Shown here one piece after another: positions 27,101 through 36,175 of a DNA stretch of 64,000 nucleotides. The notes beneath the pieces were generated by a model. The model had not been told where the DNA came from. It saw only the letters and a program-made list of their open reading frames with translations, and did not search any database. The translations under genes were made by a program, and so were the position numbers. Location: the NCBI GenBank assembly GCA_964539665.1, contig CAZIKB010000006.1, positions 26,209 to 90,208 of the forward strand. The letters are read 5' to 3'. The stretch comes from CAZIKB01 sp964539665. Lineage in GTDB: Bacteria; Zhuqueibacterota; Zhuqueibacteria; Oceanimicrobiales; Oceanimicrobiaceae. How positions within the stretch are numbered: position 1 is the first letter of the stretch; each line of letters starts with the position of its first letter.

Positions 27101-28253
27101 GGGAATCTTTCCCAATAATCACGTTATAAAAGCCAGCGATCCGGAAGCTGTTCAGCTTGAAAGCTATCTCACCGGCGGCGGTAAACTTTACATTGAAGGC
27201 GGTGATGTTTGGTATCAGGACCAAATTATAGGCGGCTATGATTTTGCGCCAAGTTTTTCAATCAATGCCATCCGTGATGGTTTCGATGATCTGAAAACGA
27301 TTCAAGGATCCTGTGTTGTCCTGGGGATGGATTTTGTTTATAAGGGCCATAATAATTTTATCGACCGTATCTCTCCATCAGGTTTAGCCTGTTCCATTCA
27401 TGCCAATGACGCACCTTCCTACGATTGTGGGGTAGCTTTTGATAATCCTGCTGTTGGATACCGAACAATCGGCAATTCGTTTGAGTTTGGCGGCCTGGCT
27501 GACAATAGCATTCCGGGAGCGACAACGAAAGTAGAATTAATGACTCAGTATCTGGACTTTTTCGATAACGGATTAATTAGTGCAGATGGCCAGGTAATAG
27601 CGCAAATTGGTGGTCCCTCGACCTATTTTACAGGCTGCTTCATAACCGCGCCTGTGATGGTTGACTTATCCAGAACGGATGAATTACTTGGAGATTATAG
27701 TGCCAGATTGACCTGGGATCCTGCATTGCTCGAATTTGTGGGCTTCACTGGTGGTGTTCCGCCATTTGATAGTCCTGTTGTCCAGGATGAAAATGCCTCT
27801 GCCGGTGAATTAACTTTTGAGGATTTTTATGCTGCCGGCGGCGGTGGTGAAATCATTGTGATTAATGTAGAGTTTAAGGCTGTCGGCGATGCCGGATTAA
27901 GTGGTGTGCTTGCTGTGAGTTTTTCTGAAATGATAGCGGCCGGAACGCACAAAAACCTCCTGCCGATTACAGTGACTGAAGATGCCAACTTTGTAACTGA
28001 GCATGGATGTCTTTTAGGAGATGTTACTAACGACAATAATCCTGCTATATTTGATGCGTTTGTGATTGCAAATTATGCAGTAGGGAATCCGATTCCTGCT
28101 GAATTTTTAGAACGTATTGAACAAGGCTGCGGGGACGTAACCCTTGATGGCCTTACTCGAATATTTGATGCATTTGTTATTGCAAATTATGCAGTAGGGA
28201 ATGATATCCCAGTGGAATTCCCAGTGAGTGAGCCGTTTTGTCCTGAAGAGTAA
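24117..28253 (+). CDS. Metzincin-like protease with VWA, IPT-like, EGGD, cohesin and dockerin domains
   Basis: 1378 aa. Order: a signal peptide, then a metalloprotease domain with zinc motif HEFGHNKGLPH (His173, His177, His183) and Met-turn NPIMAG. A VWA domain follows with a MIDAS-like DDTGSMS near 231. A beta domain (FPFGGEYYSTVFVGSNGF, about 400-570) and three tandem IPT/TIG-like repeats (about 640-910) come next. Then there is an unnamed domain of about 230 residues with YIEGGDVWY (from about 920), a cohesin-like domain (about 1160-1290; RLTWDPALLEFVGF), and a two-repeat dockerin (last 80 residues; GDVTNDNNPAIFDAF and GDVTLDGLTRIFDAF). No T9SS sorting domain is present, so surface retention probably depends on cohesin partners such as the next gene product. 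Confidence 0.88.
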   Translation: MKYCNYKNKRAWYGINYTLLFLILIWSPKGYTQADGHIDPSARAHLHNLSFARHVNTTFNATTASQGLQYGTSILQKCDSRVANDQDVSCQVTVQMSGSLGTFGTNSDGFDVITTEAEQNAVLNNNSAWVKVVTAIMYCGGPGTFAGCARQPGSSIVIESGLGTNGTGYTVIHEFGHNKGLPHRNSPENPIMAGSYSLANNEVNLTECAAYHSGGTDNGPNRPVDVAFIIDDTGSMSEEIAGVRNALLAHLGTYCSTCCGTVFQLTTFKDNVTERDPTTDLAVIQSQVAALVATGGGDCPEASVEAINQVMDKIKDNGRAFFATDAAPHPGLDLGATIATLKSRGIRVDIVESGDCPNFIAGASHCESNNNSENCADDPKSSVRLGRSTIYIPTAIDPIFLGDDDFQEVLLPFAFPFGGEYYSTVFVGSNGFITFGEGNTDYTESVSDLVAGPRRIAGLWDDLYPPSGGTIEVGQVGTEFHIIFDNISEISSSNSVTFRMILRPDGTFNIEYDAVSILDGLAGYSVGNGVDDPGEIDLSTAPQPIVATGNGTAYEIFTSNDNDLSDLSIEYSAVTYEPPIPLYKNGIEAFSLMANETGGIFSYIPEVNGGDPSDVQRFENTIFNIIQGGITQSIAQVQPPFGPVGSNLTLTITGAETNFQSNTSLSFDGGGISITELNTVSPIQLETTIDIDAGASLGFRDMMAITDLGGGVVDTARGVGAFEVISNPGVPTILGISPPSGEAGQALSVTVYGLNTNFSSASMLDLGSGIIIVDVTALSPQILQADIQISTSAEVGFRDVIVTTGAEVATENVTGPFFISQASPAEPEIVSITPDEGAPETAFTVTVVGENTSFIDGISVLSFSGTGINIVSTDVSSPTSLTAPIQIDPDASPGFRDVRVTTGTEIAVLLNGFFVSELVESDALIWIPDDVLEPDLARKALDRGLTLEQIQSIAHTTSSHLELQAALEGNSKVVHVTNDLTTATLSDYPYVFVVLGIFPNNHVIKASDPEAVQLESYLTGGGKLYIEGGDVWYQDQIIGGYDFAPSFSINAIRDGFDDLKTIQGSCVVLGMDFVYKGHNNFIDRISPSGLACSIHANDAPSYDCGVAFDNPAVGYRTIGNSFEFGGLADNSIPGATTKVELMTQYLDFFDNGLISADGQVIAQIGGPSTYFTGCFITAPVMVDLSRTDELLGDYSARLTWDPALLEFVGFTGGVPPFDSPVVQDENASAGELTFEDFYAAGGGGEIIVINVEFKAVGDAGLSGVLAVSFSEMIAAGTHKNLLPITVTEDANFVTEHGCLLGDVTNDNNPAIFDAFVIANYAVGNPIPAEFLERIEQGCGDVTLDGLTRIFDAFVIANYAVGNDIPVEFPVSEPFCPEE
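27971..28250. repeat. Cohesin-dockerin 3' repeat, copy 1
   Basis: The last 280 coding bases of the 1378-aa gene align without indels to 35767-36046 at the end of the 2241-aa gene. 28107-28226 is identical to 35903-36022 over 120 bases. This shows recent duplication or gene conversion of the dockerin. Confidence 0.9.
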
Positions 28254-28261
28254 ATTAAACC

Positions 28262-28300
28262 GCGTCCGTGGGATATTCTGGGACCATATCCCCGGGACGC
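28262..28300 (+). terminator. Hairpin between dockerin protease and cohesin gene
   Basis: GCGTCC (28262-28267) pairs with GGACGC (28295-28300), and GGGATAT (28270-28276) pairs with ATATCCC (28286-28292). No T tract follows. It may be a partial terminator or an mRNA-stabilising hairpin that sets different levels of the two products. Confidence 0.45.
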
Positions 28301-28333
28301 TAATCATAACTAATTAATTAAAGGAGAATCATT

Positions 28334-29140
28334 ATGAAAGGAGTATCAACAAAGAAAGTGCTTGCTTTGTTCATGGTGCAAGCGTTAGTAATTTTTCTTG
28401 TATACATTCCGGCTTCGGCCAACGAAATTAAGGTGCGAACCATCCCATCCAAACAATCACCTATGCCTGGAGATAAAATCTCTGTATCCATAAATGTGGA
28501 TCTATCTGGTACGGCTGAATTGCTGGGAGCGGTATCAGCTACATTAACATGGAATTCAGCTGTGTTTCGCTATATCAACCATTCAGGAGGTGAGGGGGAC
28601 GGGCTGCCAAAGATGGTGGTAAACAATCAGAAAACTCATGATGGTAAGCTGAATTTTGCTTCGCTCGATCCTCATGGAAGTGCCAATGTAGTTAACTTAT
28701 TGGACGTGAGATTTGAAGTGGTTGGGGAACCTGGATCGTCACCGGAATTACAGTTAGAAATTAAGGAGATGTATGCAGCAAAAACTTTTGTGGATTTAAG
28801 CCCTTATCTGGATAACACAGTCACTGGCGTTGAGGACGAGTTAAATGTTATGGCTGTTCCAGAAGAATATGAGTTGCATCAAAATTACCCAAATCCTTTT
28901 AATGCTGGGACTGAGATTGGATTTTCATTGCCAGAGGCTGGGCAGGTCAATCTCACAATCTTTAATCTTTTAGGAAAAAAAATACGCACTTTAGTAAAGG
29001 AGCAAAAAAAGGTGGGCCGCTATAATGTTAATTGGGATGGCAAGGACTCTAAAGGGAATGCGGTTTCTTCGGGCATTTACGTTTATCGATTAGAGACTGG
29101 GAGTTTTACCGAACAAAAAAGAATGTTGTTAATCAAATAA
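28334..29140 (+). CDS. Cohesin-domain protein with T9SS sorting domain
   Basis: 268 aa. A signal peptide (FMVQALVIFLVYIPASA) is followed by a single cohesin-like domain (about 31-160). This shows PGDKISVSINVDL, the strand TLTWNSAVFRYINHSG, a DGKLNFASLD segment, and LLDVRFEVVGEPGSS. The last 90 residues are a T9SS sorting domain (NYPNPFNAGTEIGFSLP, then GIYVYRLETG and a basic end). It would display one cohesin at the surface. It lies 80 bases behind a dockerin protease gene with AAAGGAG upstream, so it is the natural partner. Cohesin assignment is by pattern; binding is inferred. Confidence 0.82.
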   Translation: MKGVSTKKVLALFMVQALVIFLVYIPASANEIKVRTIPSKQSPMPGDKISVSINVDLSGTAELLGAVSATLTWNSAVFRYINHSGGEGDGLPKMVVNNQKTHDGKLNFASLDPHGSANVVNLLDVRFEVVGEPGSSPELQLEIKEMYAAKTFVDLSPYLDNTVTGVEDELNVMAVPEEYELHQNYPNPFNAGTEIGFSLPEAGQVNLTIFNLLGKKIRTLVKEQKKVGRYNVNWDGKDSKGNAVSSGIYVYRLETGSFTEQKRMLLIK

Positions 29141-29323
29141 ATGATATTTCCAGATTCTTTTATATTTATCAATGATGTTGGTAGATTTTTTTGAGATATG
29201 TTGATTATCAATATAAATTAACCTGAATAATTATTATACATTCATTGCAGGTGAAAACTTTGATTTTATATTAAATTGCGATGAAGTTTTCTGCCTGTGT
29301 ATAAAATATAGGGAGAAAAGGAG

Positions 29324-32300
29324 ATGAAGACATTAAAAATGAAAGCCTCCATATTTACGATCTTATTTTTGTCAACGTTGGTGGTATCTGTCTTTGGGCA
29401 GAGATCAAATCCATCCGCAAATAGACAATTTGTCGGGGCAAAAATAAGAATGGATAAATATGGTAGAGCACCAGTAGAAATCAGGTTTAAGAATGGAAAG
29501 CAAAACTCTGTATCTTCTTTTTTCGAAGACTACAGAAAATCTTTTCCATTATCAACAGATAACGAGTTGATTGCTTTCAAAGTTAAAACTGACAAACTTG
29601 GACAGACCCATCATCGTTTTACACAAAAATACAAAGGCATTGAGATAGATGGCATTCAGATTATACTTCATGAGAAAAAAGGTTTTGTTTTCTATGCAAA
29701 TGGAAGGCTGATTCATGGTCTCAAATTAGAGGTCACTCCCACAATATCAGAAAATGAAGCTTTGCAAATAGCGTTAAATTATATAAATGCAGACGCTTAT
29801 ATGTGGGAGAATGAATCCCAAGAGGCCTTTCTAAAACGGCTGGAGAAGGATGAAAATGCCACATTCTACCCGAAAGGTGAATTACGATTAAGTTCGGGAA
29901 AAAAAGAAGCCATAAGAGAAAACTTCAGTTTAGTATATCGATTTGATATTTATGCAGAAAAGCCTTTAGGGAGACATTACGTGTACATTGACGCGAAAAC
30001 AGGGGAGGTCGTCAATAGTATTGATCGGATACATCACTCAGATGTTGCTGGTACGGGCTTAACGCTTTACAATGGTTCTCAGAATATAACCATAGATAGT
30101 TTTGCCGGCGGTTATCGATTACGTGAAGCAGGCAGAGGTGGAGGCATCGAAACCTGGGATATGCAAAACGGTACGAATTATGGCGCTGCAGTTGATTTTG
30201 ATGATACAGACACAGATTTTACCGATGCAAATGACCAGGCTGGCGTAAGTGCACATTGGGCAACCGAATATACTTATGACTATTATCTAAATGAGCATAG
30301 TAGAAACAGTGTTGATGATGCAGGGCTAACATTACTTTCTTATGTACACTATGATGTTGCTTATAATAATGCCTATTGGAATGGATCATTTATGACCTAT
30401 GGCGATGGTGACGGTTCAACCTTTACGCCCTTGGTGTGTATAGATGTAGTTGCACATGAAATTACGCATGGTGTGACAGATTATTCAGCAGATTTAATCT
30501 ATTCCTATGAATCAGGCGCATTAAACGAATCATTTAGCGATGTATTTGGTACCACAGTAGAGTTTTATATAGAAGGTGCGGGCGGAGACTGGCTTATCGG
30601 GGAAGATATTTATGTGCCTGGGGGTGGTACCAGTGGTATGCGATCCATGGAAAATCCTAATGCCAATGGCGATCCGGATACCTACTTTGGAAATTACTGG
30701 TATTCTGGTTCTGGTGATAATGGAGGAGTTCATACGAATAGCGGTGTACAAAACTTTTGGTTTTACTTATTAACTGTGGGTGGCAGCGGCACGAATGACA
30801 ACGGCGATCCTTATTCGGTTACTGGAATTGGCATGGATAATGCCGCAGCCATCGCCTATCGTAATTTAACAGTATATTTGGGGCCGAGTTCAAATTATTA
30901 TGCTGCCAGAGACGGTGCTATAAATGCTGCTATAGATCTATTTGGTGACGGCTCTACACAACACCAGGCGGTTATGGACGCCTGGGATGCGGTAGGAGTT
31001 TATGAGTCACTGCCAGCGGAAGGTATTTTAGTCTGGGAAGGTGTTCTTAGTGGTCAGGATTACAGTGGTGCTTTTATTGATGCTTACCTGACAGGTGCAG
31101 GTTTTACCAATGTCACCTACACCAATATGTTCCCTCCCTCATTAATTGGTTATGATGCTGTATTCTTGTCATTTGGTAATTTTAGCAATAATTATACCGC
31201 TTTCAACGATGGTATGGCCTCAGCGGTAGAGGCATATCTGAATGAAGGCGGAAAGGTGTACCTGGAAGGCGGTGATGCCTTAGGGTTTAATCAAAGTTGG
31301 AATACAGTGTTGCATGGACTATTTGGTTTGTCCGCAGCTTCGGATGGCAGTACCAATATCATTGATGGTTTGGAAGGCCAGCCTGGCGCCTTAACAGAGG
31401 GTATGTTATTTACTTCCTCGACACAGGTGGGGAATGGCTTTATTGATCAATATTCTCCTGGCAGCGGGACGCTGGCGTTTGTTGAAAGCAGTTATGGCAA
31501 TGTAGGAGTCCAGTATGCGCCATTACTTGGCCAAAGGACCTTCTGCTTTTCTTATGCTTTAGCAGAATTAACAGATGGCACTTCACCAAGTACAAGATCG
31601 GATCTAATGGCTGGAATACTTGATTTATTTGACCTTGGAGGTACTTCTCCCGATCCACCAATTATCAGTGTAACACCTGATGAATTTGATGAGTCCTTAC
31701 CATTGGGTGGAAACGTGACACGAACTATGAACATCAGTAACGTGGCCAGTACTGGAGCGTCGGATTTAAATTTCATGATTGTAGATATCGAAACGAGCTC
31801 TCCTTTAACCGCAGCCAATATCCAGATAAAGAAGCCCAATCAGAGAAAAGGTGTTTCGGACGCTAACAATTACAGCAAGATTGACTTTAATAAAATGGCT
31901 AATCAGTCAGACCATGTATGGCCACAGTTTAAAGGTGCTGCTACGGCTAACTTCTCGGACATAATTAAACGAGGTATGGTGCATGATGCTGCTGATTTAG
32001 GAGACATTTTGGAATCATTTCCGGCTCCAGCGAGTTTTCCAATGGGTGTGGCCTATGATCCGGATTTCGATGCCGTATGGGTTACTAATGAAGAAACACC
32101 TGCTAATATTTATTTATTAGAGATACTACCGCCACACAGTATTTTAACGACGATAAACTTAGATGGAATTGGCCTGGCAAATAGTGTAAATGGGATTGCT
32201 GTTGTGGGTGATCTATTGTACCTCACAGACTATAATGGCGATTTGTCGGCTTTTGATGATCATATCTTTACTGTTAATAAGAATTCTGGCGCCCTGGGAG

Positions 32301-35300
32301 ATGTGTGGCATACAGACGGCGTTTTGAATCCGAATACCAGTGACACCATTGGTCAGATACTGGGAATCGCCTGGACCGGCGTCGGAATGACCTTTTATGT
32401 GGTCAATAATATCGATGCTGTGATTCGCGAAATAGAATTAACACCTGGTGGAGGTAACTGGGTAACTTTATCAACCACGCCGTCCCCAAGTGGCGCTCCT
32501 TTAGCAGGTATAGACCATGATCCGACGAGCTCCTTCTGGGTGTCGGACGCGATGAATGCAACAACTACCTTTAAATTAGATGATGATTTAAATGTGTTAG
32601 AGTCTTTTGGCAATCCTGGTACTGCGTCTTTAGGAATTTCTTCTTTGCAGAACGGCACTCTATGGATGAGTGATTTTGGTGTTGATTTACTCTATGTTAT
32701 TGATGCGCCTCAGGATGCATTGTGGTTGACAGAGGCTCCATCTATTGGTTCAGTTGAACCTGGCAGTACCTTACCAATTGATGTGATTTTTAATGCCACT
32801 GGACTTGTTGAAGGCGACTACTATGCTGACATTCGTATTAGTTGCAATGATCCCCTGAATCCAATTGTGACAATTCCAGTTCACCTTAATGTTTATACAG
32901 GATTTCCACCTGATATTGATGTATCGCCGACGTCATTTACTTTTGATGTGCCTGTGGGTGGCACGGACAACGATGTATTGACGATTTCGAACGTCGCGGC
33001 CCCAGGATCGGATGCCCTTAATTGGAGCATCACCGAGGGCGGTTTGACGCTACAATTAAGCAGTGGGAAAGAGTTGCCGGTCAAGGTGCAAACACGCCCA
33101 ACAGAATCTTCTTCTGGGAAAAGATTGGTAGAATCTTCGGCAGCGGTGGCTTTGCTTGAAGATGCACCGGAGTACGGCGCTGCTGTTAGCGTAGGGCCAG
33201 AATGTTCCACTGGTGAGATCCATGACGACGGTACAGTCGAAAATGGCTATGGCTGGACCACCCTCGTTACAGATGGACGGAATGTGGAGCTGTTTAACCC
33301 GGGCCCGTTTCCCTTTAACTACACCCAGGTTTGTATCTCCTGGACACGGATTGGAGCCGATAGCGACATTGATTTCAATATCCAGGTCTACGATGACGAT
33401 GGGCTGGGCGGTGCACCAGGCACTTTACTGGCTTCCATCCCGGCAACCGCTACCGGCGTACCAGTCTGGCCAAATGTGGCCTTTTACGACTTCGATGTTA
33501 CCGGGTTGGTTCCACCGATTAACAACCCAACTGTCTACATTGGTGCACAATTGAATCCAACGGCAGAGCAGGATTTCTTCATCTGTGCCGATGAGAGCCC
33601 GACCACCTCTTTACAAGTCGGTTATGGTGGAAATGACCTCGATGGTTTCTGGATCCCATTGCAGAACTTTTTTCCCGACTATAGAGCCATGTTCATCCGT
33701 GCCGAGGGAAGTGGTGTGAGCCCAGGTTGTGACTGGCTTACCGAAGCCCCCACCAGTGGTTCAATACCAGCTGGCAGCAGCCGGGACGTAGATATTACTG
33801 TAGTTGCAACCGGAATGGGCATCGGATCCTATGATTGCAATATAATTATCGTATCAAATGACCCGGATGAAAATCCGGTTACGGTTCCAGTAACACTAAA
33901 TGTACATCCCATAGCATCTGATGCTGTGATCTGGCAGCCTTCGGTAGAAATAACTACACCTCAAGGAGTAATTGACCGGGCAGCTGAGACGCGAGGGCAA
34001 GAACTTACTCAAGAGGAGGCTCGAAGAATGCTTGACGAGCAGTTACTGAGTCAGGAAGCCATTGAAGCCGCACTTAATGATCTGGGAATAACTAACCAGA
34101 CTGTCAGTGATATCATTCCATTAGATTTGTCAACGGTCAAGTATTTATTCGTGATATTAGGTCAATCCCCGATCAATCATGTTATTCTTTCTGGAAGTGC
34201 GGAAGCTTCAAAGATAGAGAACTACATTATTTCCGCTGGAGGTAAGGTATATATGGAAGGCGGTGATGTCTGGTACAGGGACCCGATTATGTTAAGTGCA
34301 CACGATTTTGGAGCGATATTTGGGATTAACGGAATCGATGATGGTGCCGCTGGCGGTGAATTCAATACTATTGTTGGCTCAAACTTTGCGTTAGAACAGG
34401 ATTTCGTTTATGCAGGTGGTGATAACTATCCTGATCATATCGAATCAGTTAGTGCTGGCTTTTTAGTGCACTCGAATGATGCACCACCATTTGATTGTGG
34501 TGTAGCAAACCCATTAGGATTAGGACCACCTGAGGTGCCGCGCACCATTGGAACATCTTTTGAATTTGGCCAACTGGTTAACGGTATTTCGCCTGCCACC
34601 AGGACTGAACTGATGGCCAACTATATCCAATTCTTCAATGAAGGCCATCCAGGGGGAGCGCCTTTTAACGCTCTAATCTGGATTCCTGAAGATGTCCTTG
34701 AGCCGGATTTAGCTCGTAAGGCACAACAACGCGAGCTGTCATTGGAGCAGGTACAAGCTATTGCGCATGTTACTACCAGCCACGATTCATTGCAAGCGGC
34801 TTTAGAGTCCAAAGGCAAAACCGTCGAAGTCACAAATATCCTGACCACCAAGAATCTTGCGGACTACGACTACGTCTTCGTGGTTCTTGGAATTTTCCCG
34901 AACAATCATGTCATTAGGGCTGGTGATCCGGAGGCGACGCAGCTTGAGAACCACCTGGCCGCAGGCGGTGAGCTTTATATGGAGGGTGGTGACATGTGGT
35001 ATTTTGATCCAGTTATTCTGGGAGCCCATGATTTTGGTCCCAGCTTTGCGATCAATGCCACCCATGATGGCTTTGATGATCTGAAGACAATACTTGCTTC
35101 ATGTGTTGTTACGGGAATGGACTTCATTTACAAAGGGCAGAACAATTTTATCGACCATATCGCTGCCCTGGAAGGTGCCTGTACGTTACATTACAACGAC
35201 ACGCCTTCCTACGGAGTTGGGGTTGCCCATGACAATCCAATAACATACAAGACAATAGGCAATTCCTTCGAATTTGGCGGTCTGGAAGACAACAGCATCC

Positions 35301-36049
35301 CAGGGGCAACCACGAAAGTTGAATTGATGGCCCAATACCTGGACTTTTTTGACAATGGATTAGATACACCTGGTGGACAAGTGTATGCACAGGTTAGCAG
35401 TCCACCAACTTTCTTTACAGGTTGTTCAATTACAGTACCCGTGATCATTGATGTTTCCGCGACCGAACCTGCAGAGCTGCTTGGCGCTTATAATGCAAAG
35501 CTGAATTGGGATCCCACATTGCTGGAATACTTGGGCTATGTAGATGGTAGTCCTCCATTTAACGATCCTATTGTATCTGAGGATAATACAGATTCAGGTG
35601 AGTTAGCATTTGGCCAATTTAGTACTACTACTGGTGCTGGAGGAGAGGTCAATGTGATTAATTTGGAGTTTAACGTGGTTGGCGATGCCGGTTTGAGTGG
35701 AGTTTTAAATGTGAGCTTCTCTGAAATGATAGCGTTTGGGACTTACAGCAACCTTTTGCCGATAACAGTGACTGAAGATGCCAACTTTGAAACTGAGCTT
35801 GGATGTCTTTTAGGAGATGTTACTAACGACAATAAAGTTAATATGTTTGATGCGTTTGTTATTGCAAATTATGCAGTAGGGAATACGATTCCTGCTGAGT
35901 TCTTAGAACGTATTGAACAAGGCTGCGGGGACGTAACCCTTGATGGCCTTACTCGAATATTTGATGCATTTGTTATTGCAAATTATGCAGTAGGGAATGA
36001 TATCCCAGTGGAATTCCCAGTGGGTGAGCCGCTCTGTCCTGAAGAATAG
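29324..36049 (+). CDS. M4 (thermolysin-like) metalloprotease with EGGD, cohesin and dockerin domains
   Basis: 2241 aa. A signal peptide is followed by an FTP/PepSY propeptide (about 55-230) and a peptidase M4 domain with HEITH at 378-382 and third ligand Glu402 (GALNESFSD). A first, divergent copy of the unnamed domain (about 565-770; YLEGGDALG) comes next, then a beta sandwich and propeller-like region. An ASH-like domain pair follows with a Cys-containing insert. Two more copies of the unnamed domain (from about 1533 and 1783; YMEGGDVWY, YMEGGDMWY), a cohesin-like domain (about 2020-2155) and a two-repeat dockerin (last 80 residues; GDVTNDNKVNMFDAF) end the protein. It has no T9SS domain. 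GGGAG precedes the ATG. The C-terminal half is paralogous to the 1378-aa protein. Confidence 0.9.
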   Translation: MKTLKMKASIFTILFLSTLVVSVFGQRSNPSANRQFVGAKIRMDKYGRAPVEIRFKNGKQNSVSSFFEDYRKSFPLSTDNELIAFKVKTDKLGQTHHRFTQKYKGIEIDGIQIILHEKKGFVFYANGRLIHGLKLEVTPTISENEALQIALNYINADAYMWENESQEAFLKRLEKDENATFYPKGELRLSSGKKEAIRENFSLVYRFDIYAEKPLGRHYVYIDAKTGEVVNSIDRIHHSDVAGTGLTLYNGSQNITIDSFAGGYRLREAGRGGGIETWDMQNGTNYGAAVDFDDTDTDFTDANDQAGVSAHWATEYTYDYYLNEHSRNSVDDAGLTLLSYVHYDVAYNNAYWNGSFMTYGDGDGSTFTPLVCIDVVAHEITHGVTDYSADLIYSYESGALNESFSDVFGTTVEFYIEGAGGDWLIGEDIYVPGGGTSGMRSMENPNANGDPDTYFGNYWYSGSGDNGGVHTNSGVQNFWFYLLTVGGSGTNDNGDPYSVTGIGMDNAAAIAYRNLTVYLGPSSNYYAARDGAINAAIDLFGDGSTQHQAVMDAWDAVGVYESLPAEGILVWEGVLSGQDYSGAFIDAYLTGAGFTNVTYTNMFPPSLIGYDAVFLSFGNFSNNYTAFNDGMASAVEAYLNEGGKVYLEGGDALGFNQSWNTVLHGLFGLSAASDGSTNIIDGLEGQPGALTEGMLFTSSTQVGNGFIDQYSPGSGTLAFVESSYGNVGVQYAPLLGQRTFCFSYALAELTDGTSPSTRSDLMAGILDLFDLGGTSPDPPIISVTPDEFDESLPLGGNVTRTMNISNVASTGASDLNFMIVDIETSSPLTAANIQIKKPNQRKGVSDANNYSKIDFNKMANQSDHVWPQFKGAATANFSDIIKRGMVHDAADLGDILESFPAPASFPMGVAYDPDFDAVWVTNEETPANIYLLEILPPHSILTTINLDGIGLANSVNGIAVVGDLLYLTDYNGDLSAFDDHIFTVNKNSGALGDVWHTDGVLNPNTSDTIGQILGIAWTGVGMTFYVVNNIDAVIREIELTPGGGNWVTLSTTPSPSGAPLAGIDHDPTSSFWVSDAMNATTTFKLDDDLNVLESFGNPGTASLGISSLQNGTLWMSDFGVDLLYVIDAPQDALWLTEAPSIGSVEPGSTLPIDVIFNATGLVEGDYYADIRISCNDPLNPIVTIPVHLNVYTGFPPDIDVSPTSFTFDVPVGGTDNDVLTISNVAAPGSDALNWSITEGGLTLQLSSGKELPVKVQTRPTESSSGKRLVESSAAVALLEDAPEYGAAVSVGPECSTGEIHDDGTVENGYGWTTLVTDGRNVELFNPGPFPFNYTQVCISWTRIGADSDIDFNIQVYDDDGLGGAPGTLLASIPATATGVPVWPNVAFYDFDVTGLVPPINNPTVYIGAQLNPTAEQDFFICADESPTTSLQVGYGGNDLDGFWIPLQNFFPDYRAMFIRAEGSGVSPGCDWLTEAPTSGSIPAGSSRDVDITVVATGMGIGSYDCNIIIVSNDPDENPVTVPVTLNVHPIASDAVIWQPSVEITTPQGVIDRAAETRGQELTQEEARRMLDEQLLSQEAIEAALNDLGITNQTVSDIIPLDLSTVKYLFVILGQSPINHVILSGSAEASKIENYIISAGGKVYMEGGDVWYRDPIMLSAHDFGAIFGINGIDDGAAGGEFNTIVGSNFALEQDFVYAGGDNYPDHIESVSAGFLVHSNDAPPFDCGVANPLGLGPPEVPRTIGTSFEFGQLVNGISPATRTELMANYIQFFNEGHPGGAPFNALIWIPEDVLEPDLARKAQQRELSLEQVQAIAHVTTSHDSLQAALESKGKTVEVTNILTTKNLADYDYVFVVLGIFPNNHVIRAGDPEATQLENHLAAGGELYMEGGDMWYFDPVILGAHDFGPSFAINATHDGFDDLKTILASCVVTGMDFIYKGQNNFIDHIAALEGACTLHYNDTPSYGVGVAHDNPITYKTIGNSFEFGGLEDNSIPGATTKVELMAQYLDFFDNGLDTPGGQVYAQVSSPPTFFTGCSITVPVIIDVSATEPAELLGAYNAKLNWDPTLLEYLGYVDGSPPFNDPIVSEDNTDSGELAFGQFSTTTGAGGEVNVINLEFNVVGDAGLSGVLNVSFSEMIAFGTYSNLLPITVTEDANFETELGCLLGDVTNDNKVNMFDAFVIANYAVGNTIPAEFLERIEQGCGDVTLDGLTRIFDAFVIANYAVGNDIPVEFPVGEPLCPEE
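35767..36046. repeat. Cohesin-dockerin 3' repeat, copy 2
   Basis: Second copy of the 280-base segment at 27971-28250, in the same orientation and reading frame. The first dockerin loop differs (AAAGTTAATATG here, AATCCTGCTATA in copy 1), while the second loop is identical. Confidence 0.9.
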
Positions 36050-36072
36050 ATTCAACTACCTCGGTTGTTTAA

Positions 36073-36105
36073 AAGTGAGACTCACTTTCAAAGTGAGTCT
36101 CACTT
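36073..36105 (+). terminator. Perfect 15-bp hairpin after the 2241-aa protease gene
   Basis: AAGTGAGACTCACTT (36073-36087), loop TCA, then the exact complement (36091-36105). It begins 24 bases behind the stop codon. No long T tract follows, so it may terminate weakly or protect the mRNA end. Confidence 0.7.
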
Positions 36106-36175
36106 ATCATAATAACAATTACGGAGAATTGCGGATATTGAAAATCTATTTTGTCTTTTTCTAACGATTGTATGT

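Noticed and set aside
36137..36175. ATT as the start codon of the second cohesin protein
   Set aside because: ATT starts are very rare; a one-base loss in the adjacent T run explains the signal peptide better, so it was kept only as a note.
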